Shown one piece after another: positions 8,918-17,563 of a stretch of 64,000 bases of DNA. The stretch's first letter is position 1, and each line of letters opens with the position of its first letter. The notes beneath the pieces were generated by a model. It had not been told where the DNA came from and did not search any database. It saw nothing but the letters and a program-made list of their open reading frames with translations. Source of the stretch: Alcaligenes faecalis. Lineage in GTDB: Bacteria; Pseudomonadota; Gammaproteobacteria; Burkholderiales; Burkholderiaceae_B. The position numbers and the translations under genes are program-made. The DNA is taken from contig NZ_CP031747.1 in assembly GCF_005311025.1 (NCBI RefSeq), forward strand, positions 3,387,634 through 3,451,633. The letters run 5' to 3'.

Positions 8918-11103
8918 CAGTCTTTCTCCTTGCGCAGAGCCACATGGCGACGACGCGCCTGAGCCTGCGAGCGCACCACCCACACCAGGATCAAGGCCAG
9001 CAAGCCCAGCGGAATGGCGGGCCACCAGACGGGGCGGTTCCAGCGATCAATTCGCTCCACACGCTGTTCGGGGTCGATACGGTAATACTGGATGCTGTCG
9101 CGCACCATCATGGACGGCTTGGCATTGCGCACCCAGCTTTGGTAGGCACCACCCGCATTGGGCACATAGCCAAACATCCAGGGGGCATCATGCTGGACCA
9201 GATGGATCATCTGCTGCACCACCGCCTGCTTGTCCGGGCCGTCGTTCAGAAAGCGCATTTGCTCGTACAGGCGATCAAACTCCGCGCTTTGGTAATTGGC
9301 GGCGTTTTCACCACCAAAATCTTTCTTGGCCTGGGGGCCATACAGCAAGGTGAAGAAGTTTTCGGCGTCCGGGTAGTCGGCTACCCAGCCCCACAGAAAT
9401 AGCTGTGCCGCGCCACGCTTCATCTTGTCCTGAAAGCGGTTGTAATCGGTAGCGCGCACTTCCAGCTGCAAGCCTACCTGGGCCAGCTGACGGCGCATCC
9501 AGTCCACCGTGGCATCCGAGCCCATACCCATCATGGAGTCGTAATACAGAATCAGGGGCTTGCCGGTACGGCTGTCCCGTCCATCCGGATAGCCCGCCTG
9601 TCGCAGCAAATCGCGCGCTTCGTCCAGACTGCGGCGTTTCACCACGCCGTTGTCCTTGGTGTAGACGTAGGGGTTGGCACCCTGGGGCAGCGGCTGATAG
9701 CCCGGCACGCCAGGCGGCAGAGGACTATGCGCGGCCTCCCCTTGGTCATTCATGAAAATGGAAACGTACTGCTCCCAGTCGAACACAATGCTGATGGCCA
9801 GGCGCAGCTTGCGGTTTTTCTCGAACTGCTCGGGCGTATCGCCCTGGCCGACCACCGGGTCATGCCAGTTAAAGCCCATATAAAACAATTGCGCTTCAGG
9901 TGCCGTGCGCAATTGCAGGCCGCGCTCCTGATACAGATTGGCTTTGTCGACCGAGTCCTGCGCGGCTACTGTCATGGCGACACCGTACTCGCCCCGCTCC
10001 ACCTGCGGAATGTCGTAATAGCCCTGCAGGAACTTGCCCATCAAGGGGACGCCCTCTTTTTCCAGAGAGAACACCACTTTGTCCAGAAAAGGCATGGGCT
10101 TGCCGCAATCTTCGAGTAAACCAGCAGCCTGGTCGCCGGGCTCGCCCACACAAGGGTATGGCTCCCCCCGATAATTGGGGTTACGGCTCAGAACGTGACG
10201 GCGATTGGTCAGGGATTCTGTCAGCATGAATGGGCCTGTGCCCACGGGCCAGCTATCCAGTGTCAGATTGTGCTGCGCCATGCGCGGCTGGCTATAAAAG
10301 CGCTCGGCCTCCCAGGCCATGGGCGCGGTAAAGGTCATGGCCAGCCAGTACTTGAACTGTGGGTACTTGCCATTCACCTCGATGCGCAAGGTGTGTTTAT
10401 CCAGCGCTCGCACACCCGGCAAGGTGTAGGGCCGTAAATCCAGCCATTGTGGACGCGGCTCCTGCTTGTCGATACGGGCCAGTTCTTCGCTGAACTCCTT
10501 GAAGCCCCGGATGTGCTCGGCCATCACACCCAGCACAGGAGAGGCCAAGCGCGGGCTGGCCAAACGCTTGAAGGCGTAAACGTAATCGTGAGCCGTCAGC
10601 TCGCGCGAGCCGGTATGGGCGAAGTCGGCAATGCTGAAAGCATCGTTCAGGTCCGGCGCCCGCATGGGGTAATAGCGGTACTCGCCCTGTTCATCCAAGG
10701 CAAAGGCCGGATGCGGCTGAAAGCGAATGCCTTGCTTGATGGGAATATCGTAACGGCTGACTGCCACCTGTTCGCCCGGCACATCAGCAGGCAAACGATT
10801 ACCCTGCTCATCAAGGTATACAGGCTCTACCAGCTCGGCCGCCGCCTTGGGAATCAGGCGGTAGGGACGGTCCAGATAGTGATAGCCGTACAGCGGCTCA
10901 TAAATCGAATACGTAAACGGTGTCTCGTCACCGGAGTAGGACAAGGCCGGGTCCAGGTGATTGGGGGAGCGGGTCGTGAACGCGCTGTAGAGCGTGTTTT
11001 CTGCTGCGCTGCCTTCCTGATAAGGGCTGTTAACGGGTTTGGAGCAAGCTGCCAATCCGACGCACAACAAGGCCAGCCCCATCCGCCGCAAAGGGCTTAA
11101 CAT
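8917..11103 (-). CDS. yejA: Extracellular solute-binding lipoprotein, family 5 (YejA-like) with C-terminal membrane anchor
   Basis: This 728-residue protein starts with a lipoprotein signal (MLSPLRRMGLALLCVGLAAC, lipobox ending at Cys20) and shows family 5 binding-protein features such as SYSGDETPFTYSIYEPLYGY and WLAMTFTAPMAWEAERFY, so it should capture oligopeptides outside the inner membrane. It is longer than the usual 500-610 residues and ends with a predicted membrane helix (about 694-713, WWPAIPLGLLALILVWVV) followed by a basic tail, which would anchor it at both ends. It overlaps the upstream nuclease gene by 7 bases and the permease gene by 1 base. YejA orthology is inferred from operon structure. 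Ligand unknown. Confidence 0.85.
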   Translation of the reverse strand: MLSPLRRMGLALLCVGLAACSKPVNSPYQEGSAAENTLYSAFTTRSPNHLDPALSYSGDETPFTYSIYEPLYGYHYLDRPYRLIPKAAAELVEPVYLDEQGNRLPADVPGEQVAVSRYDIPIKQGIRFQPHPAFALDEQGEYRYYPMRAPDLNDAFSIADFAHTGSRELTAHDYVYAFKRLASPRLASPVLGVMAEHIRGFKEFSEELARIDKQEPRPQWLDLRPYTLPGVRALDKHTLRIEVNGKYPQFKYWLAMTFTAPMAWEAERFYSQPRMAQHNLTLDSWPVGTGPFMLTESLTNRRHVLSRNPNYRGEPYPCVGEPGDQAAGLLEDCGKPMPFLDKVVFSLEKEGVPLMGKFLQGYYDIPQVERGEYGVAMTVAAQDSVDKANLYQERGLQLRTAPEAQLFYMGFNWHDPVVGQGDTPEQFEKNRKLRLAISIVFDWEQYVSIFMNDQGEAAHSPLPPGVPGYQPLPQGANPYVYTKDNGVVKRRSLDEARDLLRQAGYPDGRDSRTGKPLILYYDSMMGMGSDATVDWMRRQLAQVGLQLEVRATDYNRFQDKMKRGAAQLFLWGWVADYPDAENFFTLLYGPQAKKDFGGENAANYQSAEFDRLYEQMRFLNDGPDKQAVVQQMIHLVQHDAPWMFGYVPNAGGAYQSWVRNAKPSMMVRDSIQYYRIDPEQRVERIDRWNRPVWWPAIPLGLLALILVWVVRSQAQARRRHVALRKEKD

Positions 11104-11669
11104 TGCCCTTGCTGCCAGCAGTCATAACGCCATTTCCATGGCGGGACAGGACTGGGCTCTGACCAGATGCCTACACCGGCTTCCTTGGCTTCGCGCTCCA
11201 GCTGATCAATACGAGGGTCGCGCAGGAAGCGGCCGCGTTTTTCACGATTGGCCATGGCCATTCCAGCCCGTACCAGTTTCTGGTTGGCGGTTTCGCCATC
11301 GGCCAAAGGCACATCGCATACAGCGCGACCGTGGCGGTCGCGCTCATAGCAAGACAGGGTCAAATGTTTACCGGAAACCAAATCCGACAGGAAGCGCCGC
11401 GAGGCCACCGCAAAGGGCTGGCCGGGACGACGGCTGTCTTTGGTGGTTTCGGGAGCATCGATACTGGCCAGACGCACGCGCACCTGCCTGTTATTGCTGG
11501 GCAAAATCGTCAGCGTATCGCCGTCGGCCACCCGCACCACGCGCCCTGTCAGCTCGAAGTCTTGAGCCTGAACAGGCAAGGCCCAGACAGCCATCACAGC
11601 CGTCAAGCCAGCACAAACGGCTGTGCGCCGCGTCAAAGAAGAAAAGCCGGACAGGGAAAACACAGTCAT
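11097..11669 (-). CDS. Secreted thermonuclease (staphylococcal nuclease-like)
   Basis: The product of about 190 residues has an N-terminal signal peptide (hydrophobic CAGLTAVMAVWALPVQAQ) followed by one SNase domain. Key segments are VVRVADGDTLTIL (metal-binding Asp), VRLASIDAPET (catalytic Arg and Asp) and CYERDRHGRAVCDV (second Arg), so it should cleave DNA or RNA in the periplasm or outside. A longer frame begins with GTG at 11732, but the ATG at 11669 gives a normal signal peptide. It ends with a CDCWQQGQC-like cysteine-rich tail. The stop overlaps the start of the peptide-binding lipoprotein gene by 7 bases, so nuclease and peptide importer seem to be one operon. Why is unknown. Confidence 0.82.
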   Translation of the reverse strand: MTVFSLSGFSSLTRRTAVCAGLTAVMAVWALPVQAQDFELTGRVVRVADGDTLTILPSNNRQVRVRLASIDAPETTKDSRRPGQPFAVASRRFLSDLVSGKHLTLSCYERDRHGRAVCDVPLADGETANQKLVRAGMAMANREKRGRFLRDPRIDQLEREAKEAGVGIWSEPSPVPPWKWRYDCWQQGQC

Positions 11670-11771
11670 GATGCGGACAACACTCCAGGCGGGTAGCAGA
11701 AACAAGGCTAACAAATTATAGATACTGCGCACCGCCTGTCCAGAGCAATGTCCCTAGTAGGCAGGCCTGCA

Positions 11772-13373
11772 TCAAGACGCCTGCAGGCGGGGCCAGATGC
11801 GATGCAAATACCAGGAAGCCTGCTCCACACCTTCCAGCCCGAATACGGTAGCCGGACCTTGTTGCAGACGATGGGTCGCGAACAGATCCGCGACGGCATC
11901 GGGAGCCACGTGGCGCATCAGGCAGGCTTGGTACAGCAGGGCCAGTTTCTGCGTCCAGACACGGCCTCCGGCCTGGGAAACTGTGCTCAACAAATCCTGT
12001 GCAACCTGACCCAGTTCCGCATCATCCCCGGTACGGGCACGCAAGTCTGCCTGCAAGGCCTCCAGGACACCTTCCTGACTCAAGGCGCGCTGCACATCCA
12101 GGCACATCACATTGCCGGAGCCTTCCCAAATCGAATTGACAGGAGCTTCGCGCAGCAAGCGCGGCATGGGGCCATCCTCGATATAGCCGTTGCCGCCCCA
12201 GGTTTCCATGGCTTCGGCACACAGGGCGATGGCCCGACGGCATACCCAGAACTTGGCAGCTGGAGCCAGCACGCGTAGCACCGCCTGCGCCACGGGATCA
12301 TCAGCCCGCTCCTGCAAATCCACCAGGAACAGGGCCAGATGGGTGGCCGCTTCGCTTTCCAGGCTCATATCCAGCAATACCGCCTGCATCAAGGGCTGAT
12401 CGATCAACTGTTTGCCAAAGCAGCGTCGATGCTGACAGTAATGCAGGGACTGCACCAAAGCCTGCCGCATCAGGGCGGCACTGCCCAGCACGCAATCAAT
12501 ACGGGTACGGGCCGCCATTCCGGCCAGCAAAGCAATACCGCGACCGGCTTGGCCCACGCGCCAGGCCAGTGCACCATCAAAATCAATTTCGGCACTGGCG
12601 TTGGAGCGGTTGCCCAATTTGTCTTTCAGCCTGCGTATATACCGGCGATTCAAGCCATATTCGGTATAGCGCGGCATCAGGAAACAAGAAAACTGCTCGT
12701 GCTCACGAGCCAGTACCAGATGCCCGTCCGCCTGCGGCACGGAGAAAAACCATTTGTGCCCGTAAAGACGAAACGCCTGAGCCTGGGGATGCGCTTCAGT
12801 GGTGCAGCCGCGCAGATCAGAGCCGCCCTGCATTTCCGTCATGCCCATGCCCAGCAGCACGCTGCTTTTTTCTGTCATCAACTGATCAGAAGAGTCGTAC
12901 TGATTGATGTCCAGCTTGGCCGCCCATTCCTGAAACGGATCAGCCTGCAGTAAGGGCGCAGCGGCGCGCGTCATGGTCAAGGGACACAAGGTGCCCGCCT
13001 CAATCTGACCATGCATGTAAAAGCCCATGGCTCGTTGCAGGTGCCGGCCAGGTTCGGACTGATGGGGCCAGATATGCAGGCCCTGCTCCATGCCCAGGCT
13101 CATCAATTGATGCCAGGCGGGATGAAAATCCACCTGATCAACTCGTTGCCCTTGAGCAGACCAGCCTCGCCATTGCGGCGGCTGGCGATTGGCCAAGGCA
13201 CCTTGTTCGCGCCAATGGGCAGAGCCCAGTTTCTGGCCGTAGTCCGCCAGCGCTTGCCGAGCCTCCTGGGAGGCCAGCTTGCTTTGCCAATGTTGTAAAG
13301 CCGGATCTTCGCCAAACAGATCGTCATGCATCAAATCCGGCACCTGATTCTGTAACTGCTGTTCCAGACCCAT
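11772..13373 (-). CDS. Acyl-CoA dehydrogenase family protein, AidB-like
   Basis: The 533-residue flavoprotein-type product resembles AidB (about 540 residues), the divergent acyl-CoA dehydrogenase made in the adaptive response to alkylation. Signatures include GMGMTEMQGGSDLRG (about 150-165), YGHKWFFSVPQADGHLVLAR and the C-terminal ETWGGNGYIEDGPMPRLLREA, the FAD/substrate segment of this family. The start has a strong AAGGAGGCGAG immediately upstream. It is followed on the other strand, further along, by 3-methyladenine glycosylase, which fits an alkylation context only loosely. Enzymatic substrate is unknown; AidB itself binds DNA and has weak isovaleryl-CoA dehydrogenase activity. A plain catabolic acyl-CoA dehydrogenase remains possible. 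Confidence 0.82.
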   Translation of the reverse strand: MGLEQQLQNQVPDLMHDDLFGEDPALQHWQSKLASQEARQALADYGQKLGSAHWREQGALANRQPPQWRGWSAQGQRVDQVDFHPAWHQLMSLGMEQGLHIWPHQSEPGRHLQRAMGFYMHGQIEAGTLCPLTMTRAAAPLLQADPFQEWAAKLDINQYDSSDQLMTEKSSVLLGMGMTEMQGGSDLRGCTTEAHPQAQAFRLYGHKWFFSVPQADGHLVLAREHEQFSCFLMPRYTEYGLNRRYIRRLKDKLGNRSNASAEIDFDGALAWRVGQAGRGIALLAGMAARTRIDCVLGSAALMRQALVQSLHYCQHRRCFGKQLIDQPLMQAVLLDMSLESEAATHLALFLVDLQERADDPVAQAVLRVLAPAAKFWVCRRAIALCAEAMETWGGNGYIEDGPMPRLLREAPVNSIWEGSGNVMCLDVQRALSQEGVLEALQADLRARTGDDAELGQVAQDLLSTVSQAGGRVWTQKLALLYQACLMRHVAPDAVADLFATHRLQQGPATVFGLEGVEQASWYLHRIWPRLQAS

Positions 13374-13414
13374 CTCGCCTCCTTGATTCCGGCCGTCTTG
13401 CCCCGTCTCTTAAT

Positions 13415-14419
13415 CTAGAGCCATTTGGCCTTTTTGAATTTCCAGTACAAAAATCCGCACACGCTGCCCATCAGGCCCAAGGCCAGGGGGTAGCCCAGCG
13501 TCCATTCCAGCTCGGGCATGAATTTGAAGTTCATGCCGTAAATCCCCGCCACCGCGGTCGGCACGGCCAAAATGGCCGCCCAGGCCGCCAGCTTGCGGGT
13601 AGTGTCAGTCTGCTGCATCTGCCCTATCATCAAGCCACCTTCAAAGGCGAAGGCCAGGGCCTGCCGCAGGCTGTTAATAAATTCAGAAGTGCGGGCAATG
13701 CGGTCTGCCACTTCACCGAAATACGCCCGACTTTCCGCATCCACATACGCCAGCTCGATGCGCGACAAACGACGGCTTAGCTCCGCCAATGGCGTTACCG
13801 CGTTATACACGCGCAGCAAATCGCGCCGTAAACGATAAATACGCCGTACATCGTTTTCCTTGAAACCCCGAATCAGAAATTGCTGCTCAATGGCTTCTAC
13901 GGCCTTTTCGGTTTGTTCCAGGCAAGTCTGGTACTGGTCCACAATCAGATCCAGCAACTCCGAGGCGACGAAATCACTACCCCGTTCCAGCAAGGCCGGT
14001 GTGCTTTCCAGACGGGCACGCAGCTCTAAATAGCTGCTGTTGGAACCACGCCGCACCGTCAGCAACAAGCCGTGGGCAATCAGAATCTGCGTAGTACCAA
14101 AAAGTGGGCGCAGATCTTTCAGGCCCAAGGTTACCGCCACCACAATCAGGCAATTGCTGAACTCCAGCAATTTGGGACGACGATGAGGGGCAATCAATTC
14201 TTCAACGGCATTGTCTGGCAGACCCAGTTGCGCCCCTACTTCGCGCAAGGTCGCCTCGCTGGGGTCTTTCAAACCAATCCAGATAAAGCCGTCCTTCAAG
14301 GGATCGTGTATAGGCAGGTGATGAATATCCAAAGCCTGTGCTGGCTGGCCAGACTGATAGCGATACGCGGCCACCACAACGTCTTGTGCATCAGGGGCGA
14401 CCGGAGCTATTTCTTGCAT
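13415..14419 (-). CDS. corA: CorA family magnesium/cobalt transporter
   Basis: The protein of 334 residues has the long soluble N-terminal domain with coiled helices and two C-terminal membrane helices. The gate signature appears as YGMNF between helix 1 (WAAILAVPTAVAGI) and the loop, as in CorA-family channels that take up Mg2+ (or Co2+/Ni2+) through the inner membrane; the tail is basic (KFKKAKWL). The frame extends to 14545, but the ATG at 14419 has AAGGAGAC just upstream and gives a normal N-terminus. It is a single gene, divergent from the DUF423 gene. Exact ion preference cannot be read. Confidence 0.9.
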   Translation of the reverse strand: MQEIAPVAPDAQDVVVAAYRYQSGQPAQALDIHHLPIHDPLKDGFIWIGLKDPSEATLREVGAQLGLPDNAVEELIAPHRRPKLLEFSNCLIVVAVTLGLKDLRPLFGTTQILIAHGLLLTVRRGSNSSYLELRARLESTPALLERGSDFVASELLDLIVDQYQTCLEQTEKAVEAIEQQFLIRGFKENDVRRIYRLRRDLLRVYNAVTPLAELSRRLSRIELAYVDAESRAYFGEVADRIARTSEFINSLRQALAFAFEGGLMIGQMQQTDTTRKLAAWAAILAVPTAVAGIYGMNFKFMPELEWTLGYPLALGLMGSVCGFLYWKFKKAKWL

Positions 14420-14511
14420 GCTGTCTCCTTGCAGACAAAGCCAATTTTTTTGTTCGATAATAGCACTGGCCTCCCTCCGCGCTGCGACCGCAGCGACTTG
14501 CAAGGAACGAC

Positions 14512-14892
14512 ATGAAATCACGATCCATTCTGTGCCTGGGCACACTGATTATGGCCTTGGGCGTAGGCCTGGGCGCGTTTGGTGCCCACGCCCTGCGCGC
14601 CATGGTTGACGCTTCGGCATTGGCAACCTGGCACACGGCCGTACTGTATCAATTGCTGCATGGTCTGGGCTTGCTGCTGATTGCCGCGTTGGGCTCGCAA
14701 TTGAATGCGACCTGGCAGTCGCGCAGCGCAATTCTGATGCTGGCTGGCGTACTGATTTTCAGCGGCAGCCTGTACATTCTGGTGCTTAGCGGCGTGAAAT
14801 GGCTGGGCGCGATTACCCCTATTGGCGGAGTAGCCATGATTCTGGCCTGGCTCTTTCTGGCCATTGCCGCCCTGCGTGGCAAGGACGCCTGA
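14512..14892 (+). CDS. DUF423 family small membrane protein (YgdD-like)
   Basis: The 126-residue protein has four predicted hydrophobic segments and the typical N-terminal GVGLGAFGAHALRAM motif of the DUF423/YgdD family. AAGGAACGAC precedes the ATG at a good distance. It is a conserved inner-membrane protein of unknown function. It is divergent from corA by 92 bases and is followed 57 bases later by the deaminase gene. Confidence 0.85.
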   Translation: MKSRSILCLGTLIMALGVGLGAFGAHALRAMVDASALATWHTAVLYQLLHGLGLLLIAALGSQLNATWQSRSAILMLAGVLIFSGSLYILVLSGVKWLGAITPIGGVAMILAWLFLAIAALRGKDA

Positions 14893-14949
14893 CCCCAGGC
14901 CTTTGCCTTCGTATAATGGGGCGCATATTCTGCCTACCAGGAGCGCCCC

Positions 14950-15987
14950 GTGTCTGATTCCGCCTTTTCCCTACGCGAATTTACCCGCCAACTGCCCAAG
15001 GCTGAACTGCACCTTCATATCGAAGGCACGCTGGAACCGGACTTGATCTTCAAGCTGGCCCAGCGCAATCACATTACGCTGCCCTATCCCGATCAGGCCG
15101 GCCTGCACGCCGCCTATCAGTTCACCGACTTGCAGTCCTTTCTGGACCTGTACTACGCCGGGGCGGGGGTTCTGATCACCGAGCAGGATTTCTTTGACAT
15201 GACCTGGGCCTACTTTCTGCGCGCCCAGGCCGATGGCATTGTCCACACAGAAATCATGTTTGACCCGCAGACGCACACGGCACGCGGGATCGCCATGGAA
15301 ACCGTGTTTGCCGGGATTGCCCGCGCCGCCCGCCAGGCCAGATCCGAGTTGGGGATCAGCAGCTATCTGATCTTGAGCTTCCTGCGCCACCTGAGCGAAG
15401 CCGAGGCGTTTGACACCCTGGAAGCCGCCTTGCCCTTGCGCAATCAGTATTCCGACCTGTGGATTGCCATTGGCCTGGACTCCTCGGAAAAGGGCAACCC
15501 GCCCGCCAAATTCGAGAAGGTTTATGCCCATTGCCGAGAGCTGGGTTTCCGACTGGTCGCCCACGCGGGTGAGGAAGGCCCGGCCAGCTATGTACGCGAT
15601 GCCCTTCAGCTTCTGAAAGTAGAACGCATCGACCATGGCGTGCGCAGCCAGGACGACCCGGCCCTGATGCAGTATTTGGCCGACCACGCCATTTCCTTGA
15701 CAGTCTGTCCGCTGTCCAACATCAAGCTCAAGGTTTTTGATAGCCTGCACCAGCACAATCTGAAGCATTTGCTGGATCGCGGCCTGAATGTCTGCGTGAA
15801 CTCGGACGACCCGGCCTATTTTGGCGGCTATCTGCTGGACAACTACCTGCAAACCGCCCAGGCCCTGAATCTGCGGGAGGCCGATTTACGCACTCTGGCA
15901 GCCAATAGCTTGCGCTCCTCCTTTTTACCCAAGGAGCAAAAGCAGGCCTGGTTGAACAAGCTGGAGCAGATTCCCGGAAATGACTGA
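14950..15987 (+). CDS. Adenine deaminase (adenosine deaminase superfamily)
   Basis: The 345-residue product belongs to the metal-dependent adenosine/adenine deaminase family, converting the aminopurine to hypoxanthine or inosine with release of ammonia. Metal and catalytic residues are visible in KAELHLHIEGTLEP (His-x-His), VAHAGEEGPA (His and Glu), RIDHGVRS and NSDDPAYFGG (Asp pair). The IGLDSSEKGNPPAKF segment and the LYYAGAGVL region match the bacterial adenine deaminases (type related to Pseudomonas PA0148) more than true adenosine deaminases, so adenine is the likelier substrate. The start is GTG at 14950, preceded by AGGAG. It overlaps the next gene by 8 bases. Many automatic annotations would call it adenosine deaminase. 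Confidence 0.82.
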   Translation: MSDSAFSLREFTRQLPKAELHLHIEGTLEPDLIFKLAQRNHITLPYPDQAGLHAAYQFTDLQSFLDLYYAGAGVLITEQDFFDMTWAYFLRAQADGIVHTEIMFDPQTHTARGIAMETVFAGIARAARQARSELGISSYLILSFLRHLSEAEAFDTLEAALPLRNQYSDLWIAIGLDSSEKGNPPAKFEKVYAHCRELGFRLVAHAGEEGPASYVRDALQLLKVERIDHGVRSQDDPALMQYLADHAISLTVCPLSNIKLKVFDSLHQHNLKHLLDRGLNVCVNSDDPAYFGGYLLDNYLQTAQALNLREADLRTLAANSLRSSFLPKEQKQAWLNKLEQIPGND

Positions 15988-16597
15988 ATCCGCGCTGTAC
16001 CTGCCACGTGCGTTCTTTGCCCGTGATCCGCGTTACGTTGCCCTGGAATTGCTGGGCAAAACCCTGGTTTTGAATGACGAGCGCGGGGAGCGCTGCGCCA
16101 CCATTGTAGAAACCGAAGCCTATCTGGGTCCCCAGGATCAGGCCGCCCACAGCCGACGCGGTATCACCGAGCGCACGCGACTGATGTTCGGCCCGGCAGG
16201 CTACGCCTATGTGTATTTGATCTACGGCCTGCACCACTGCATGAATATCGTCAGCGGTGTTGAAGGCGATGGTACGGCGGTCTTGCTGCGGGCGGCGCAA
16301 TGGACGTCGCCCGAGGATGGCCCGTCCCTGTCAGGCCCCGGACGATTGTGCAAAGGGATGGGTATAGACAAAGCTTATAACGGTGCAGATGCCTGCGCCC
16401 CTGCCATGCATTGGCTGGACGCCCCCGCCCTGCCGCCGGAGCAAATTCTGATCAGCCCACGCATCGGCGTAGAGTACGCGGGCGCCTGGGCCAAGGCCCC
16501 CTTGCGCTACTCGATTGCCCAGCACCCCGAGGTGTCCGTCAAGCCGGGCAAAACCACCACAAAACGCAGTGTCAAAGGCCTTAAACGCCCCGCCTAG
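15980..16597 (+). CDS. DNA-3-methyladenine glycosylase, MPG/AAG family
   Basis: The 205-residue protein matches the AAG fold family that excises 3-methyladenine, hypoxanthine and related lesions. It shows the N-terminal LARxLLGK-like LELLGKTLVL, the catalytic Glu segment IVETEAYLGPQDQAAHSRRG (about 41-60), FGPAGYAYVYLIYGLHHCMN and GPGRLCKGMGI. It overlaps the deaminase gene by 8 bases, so both are co-translated. The pairing is chemically suggestive, since adenine deamination yields hypoxanthine, but that link is inference. The family is distinct from the AlkA-type enzyme encoded at 44597-45268, so this strain has at least two alkylbase glycosylases. Confidence 0.93.
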   Translation: MTESALYLPRAFFARDPRYVALELLGKTLVLNDERGERCATIVETEAYLGPQDQAAHSRRGITERTRLMFGPAGYAYVYLIYGLHHCMNIVSGVEGDGTAVLLRAAQWTSPEDGPSLSGPGRLCKGMGIDKAYNGADACAPAMHWLDAPALPPEQILISPRIGVEYAGAWAKAPLRYSIAQHPEVSVKPGKTTTKRSVKGLKRPA

Positions 16598-16655
16598 AAC
16601 AGGTATTATTAATCCTTCAAGCTGAATGCTTCCCAGCTGCTTTTAAGGATTTCCC

Positions 16656-16970
16656 ATGCGACTCTCCGTACTACTTAGCGTCCTTCCCGCCGTTTTGCTG
16701 GCTGCTTGCACGGCCACGGGCAATAGCGCGCAAACAAGCTCGACTTCTTCGTTCAGCGACTCTTCTGGTGGTCTGTGCAATGCGGACGCCTTGAATCCAG
16801 CCGGTCAAACCGCCAGCCAAAGCCAAGTTGAACGTCTGGTCAAACAGGCCGGTGCGGCAAAAGCCCGCGTCCTGGCTCCGGACCGCATGTACACCACGGA
16901 CTACGACCCCACCCGTTTGAACATCCGCGTGGACGAACAAAACAAAATTACCTCTGTTTACTGCGGCTGA
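16656..16970 (+). CDS. Peptidase inhibitor I78 family lipoprotein
   Basis: The 104-residue product has a lipoprotein signal (LSVLPAVLLAAC, lipobox Cys18) and then a short serine-rich linker and a domain reading CNADALNPAGQTAS...RVLAPDRMYTTDYDPTRLNIRVDE...VYCG. The A-x-x-x-x-G-Q start, the P-x-x-x-x-T-x-D-Y-x-x-x-R-L-N core and the paired cysteines fit the I78 inhibitor family, relatives of potato inhibitor I-like small proteins. It would be membrane-bound and inhibit serine proteases in the envelope. AAGGA precedes the ATG. Target protease unknown. Confidence 0.82.
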   Translation: MRLSVLLSVLPAVLLAACTATGNSAQTSSTSSFSDSSGGLCNADALNPAGQTASQSQVERLVKQAGAAKARVLAPDRMYTTDYDPTRLNIRVDEQNKITSVYCG

Positions 16971-16976
16971 TCCCTG

Positions 16977-17384
16977 ATGACTCTTGAGCAAAGCCAACAC
17001 TTGCTGGACACGCTATTTGCCCCTTGGGTGCAAGCCCTGAAATTGCGTGTAGAAAACATGAATGAAGACGGCGTGGTTCTACGCCTGCCTTTTTCAGATC
17101 AATTGACGCACGTGGCCGGTGTGGTCTGCGGTCAGGTGTATATGGCGGCAGCCGATACCGCCATGGTGCTGGCCGTCAGTCAAAGTCTGGGGGAGTTTCG
17201 CCCCATGACTACAGTTTCACTGAACACCAGCTTTGTACGCCCGGTTAGCCAGGGGGATGTGCTGGTACACGCCCAAGTGCTGAAGCGTGGCAAAAGCATG
17301 GTCTTTGGCGACATCAAGCTGCTGGACGAGCAAGGTCGACTGGCCGCCCACGCCACCACCACCTACGCCCTGCTGCCAGGCTGA
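16977..17384 (+). CDS. PaaI-like hotdog thioesterase
   Basis: The 135-residue protein has the hotdog-fold signature of the PaaI/YdiI thioesterases: HVAGVVCGQVYMAAADTAMVLAV (central helix region with the active-site neighbourhood), FRPMTTVSLNTSFVRPVSQGDVLVHAQVLKRGKS. It would hydrolyse acyl-CoA thioesters in the cytoplasm. It begins six bases after the stop of the I78 lipoprotein gene, so they are probably co-transcribed. The specific acyl-CoA cannot be told, and no phenylacetate genes are adjacent. Confidence 0.82.
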   Translation: MTLEQSQHLLDTLFAPWVQALKLRVENMNEDGVVLRLPFSDQLTHVAGVVCGQVYMAAADTAMVLAVSQSLGEFRPMTTVSLNTSFVRPVSQGDVLVHAQVLKRGKSMVFGDIKLLDEQGRLAAHATTTYALLPG

Positions 17385-17563
17385 TGCTCCTCGGGACGGC
17401 CACCCGCTTTGCAAGACAGACTCTGACACAAAACAATCCGTCCAGGGGTTTGGCAGAGCGGGCGTGGCACGACTATCATCGTCATAGCAGCTGCGCCCCG
17501 GCTTAGCCCTGTGGCCGCTGCCCCGTCCGATTCCTTGTTGATCGCTTTTCTGGAGAAGTTCAA

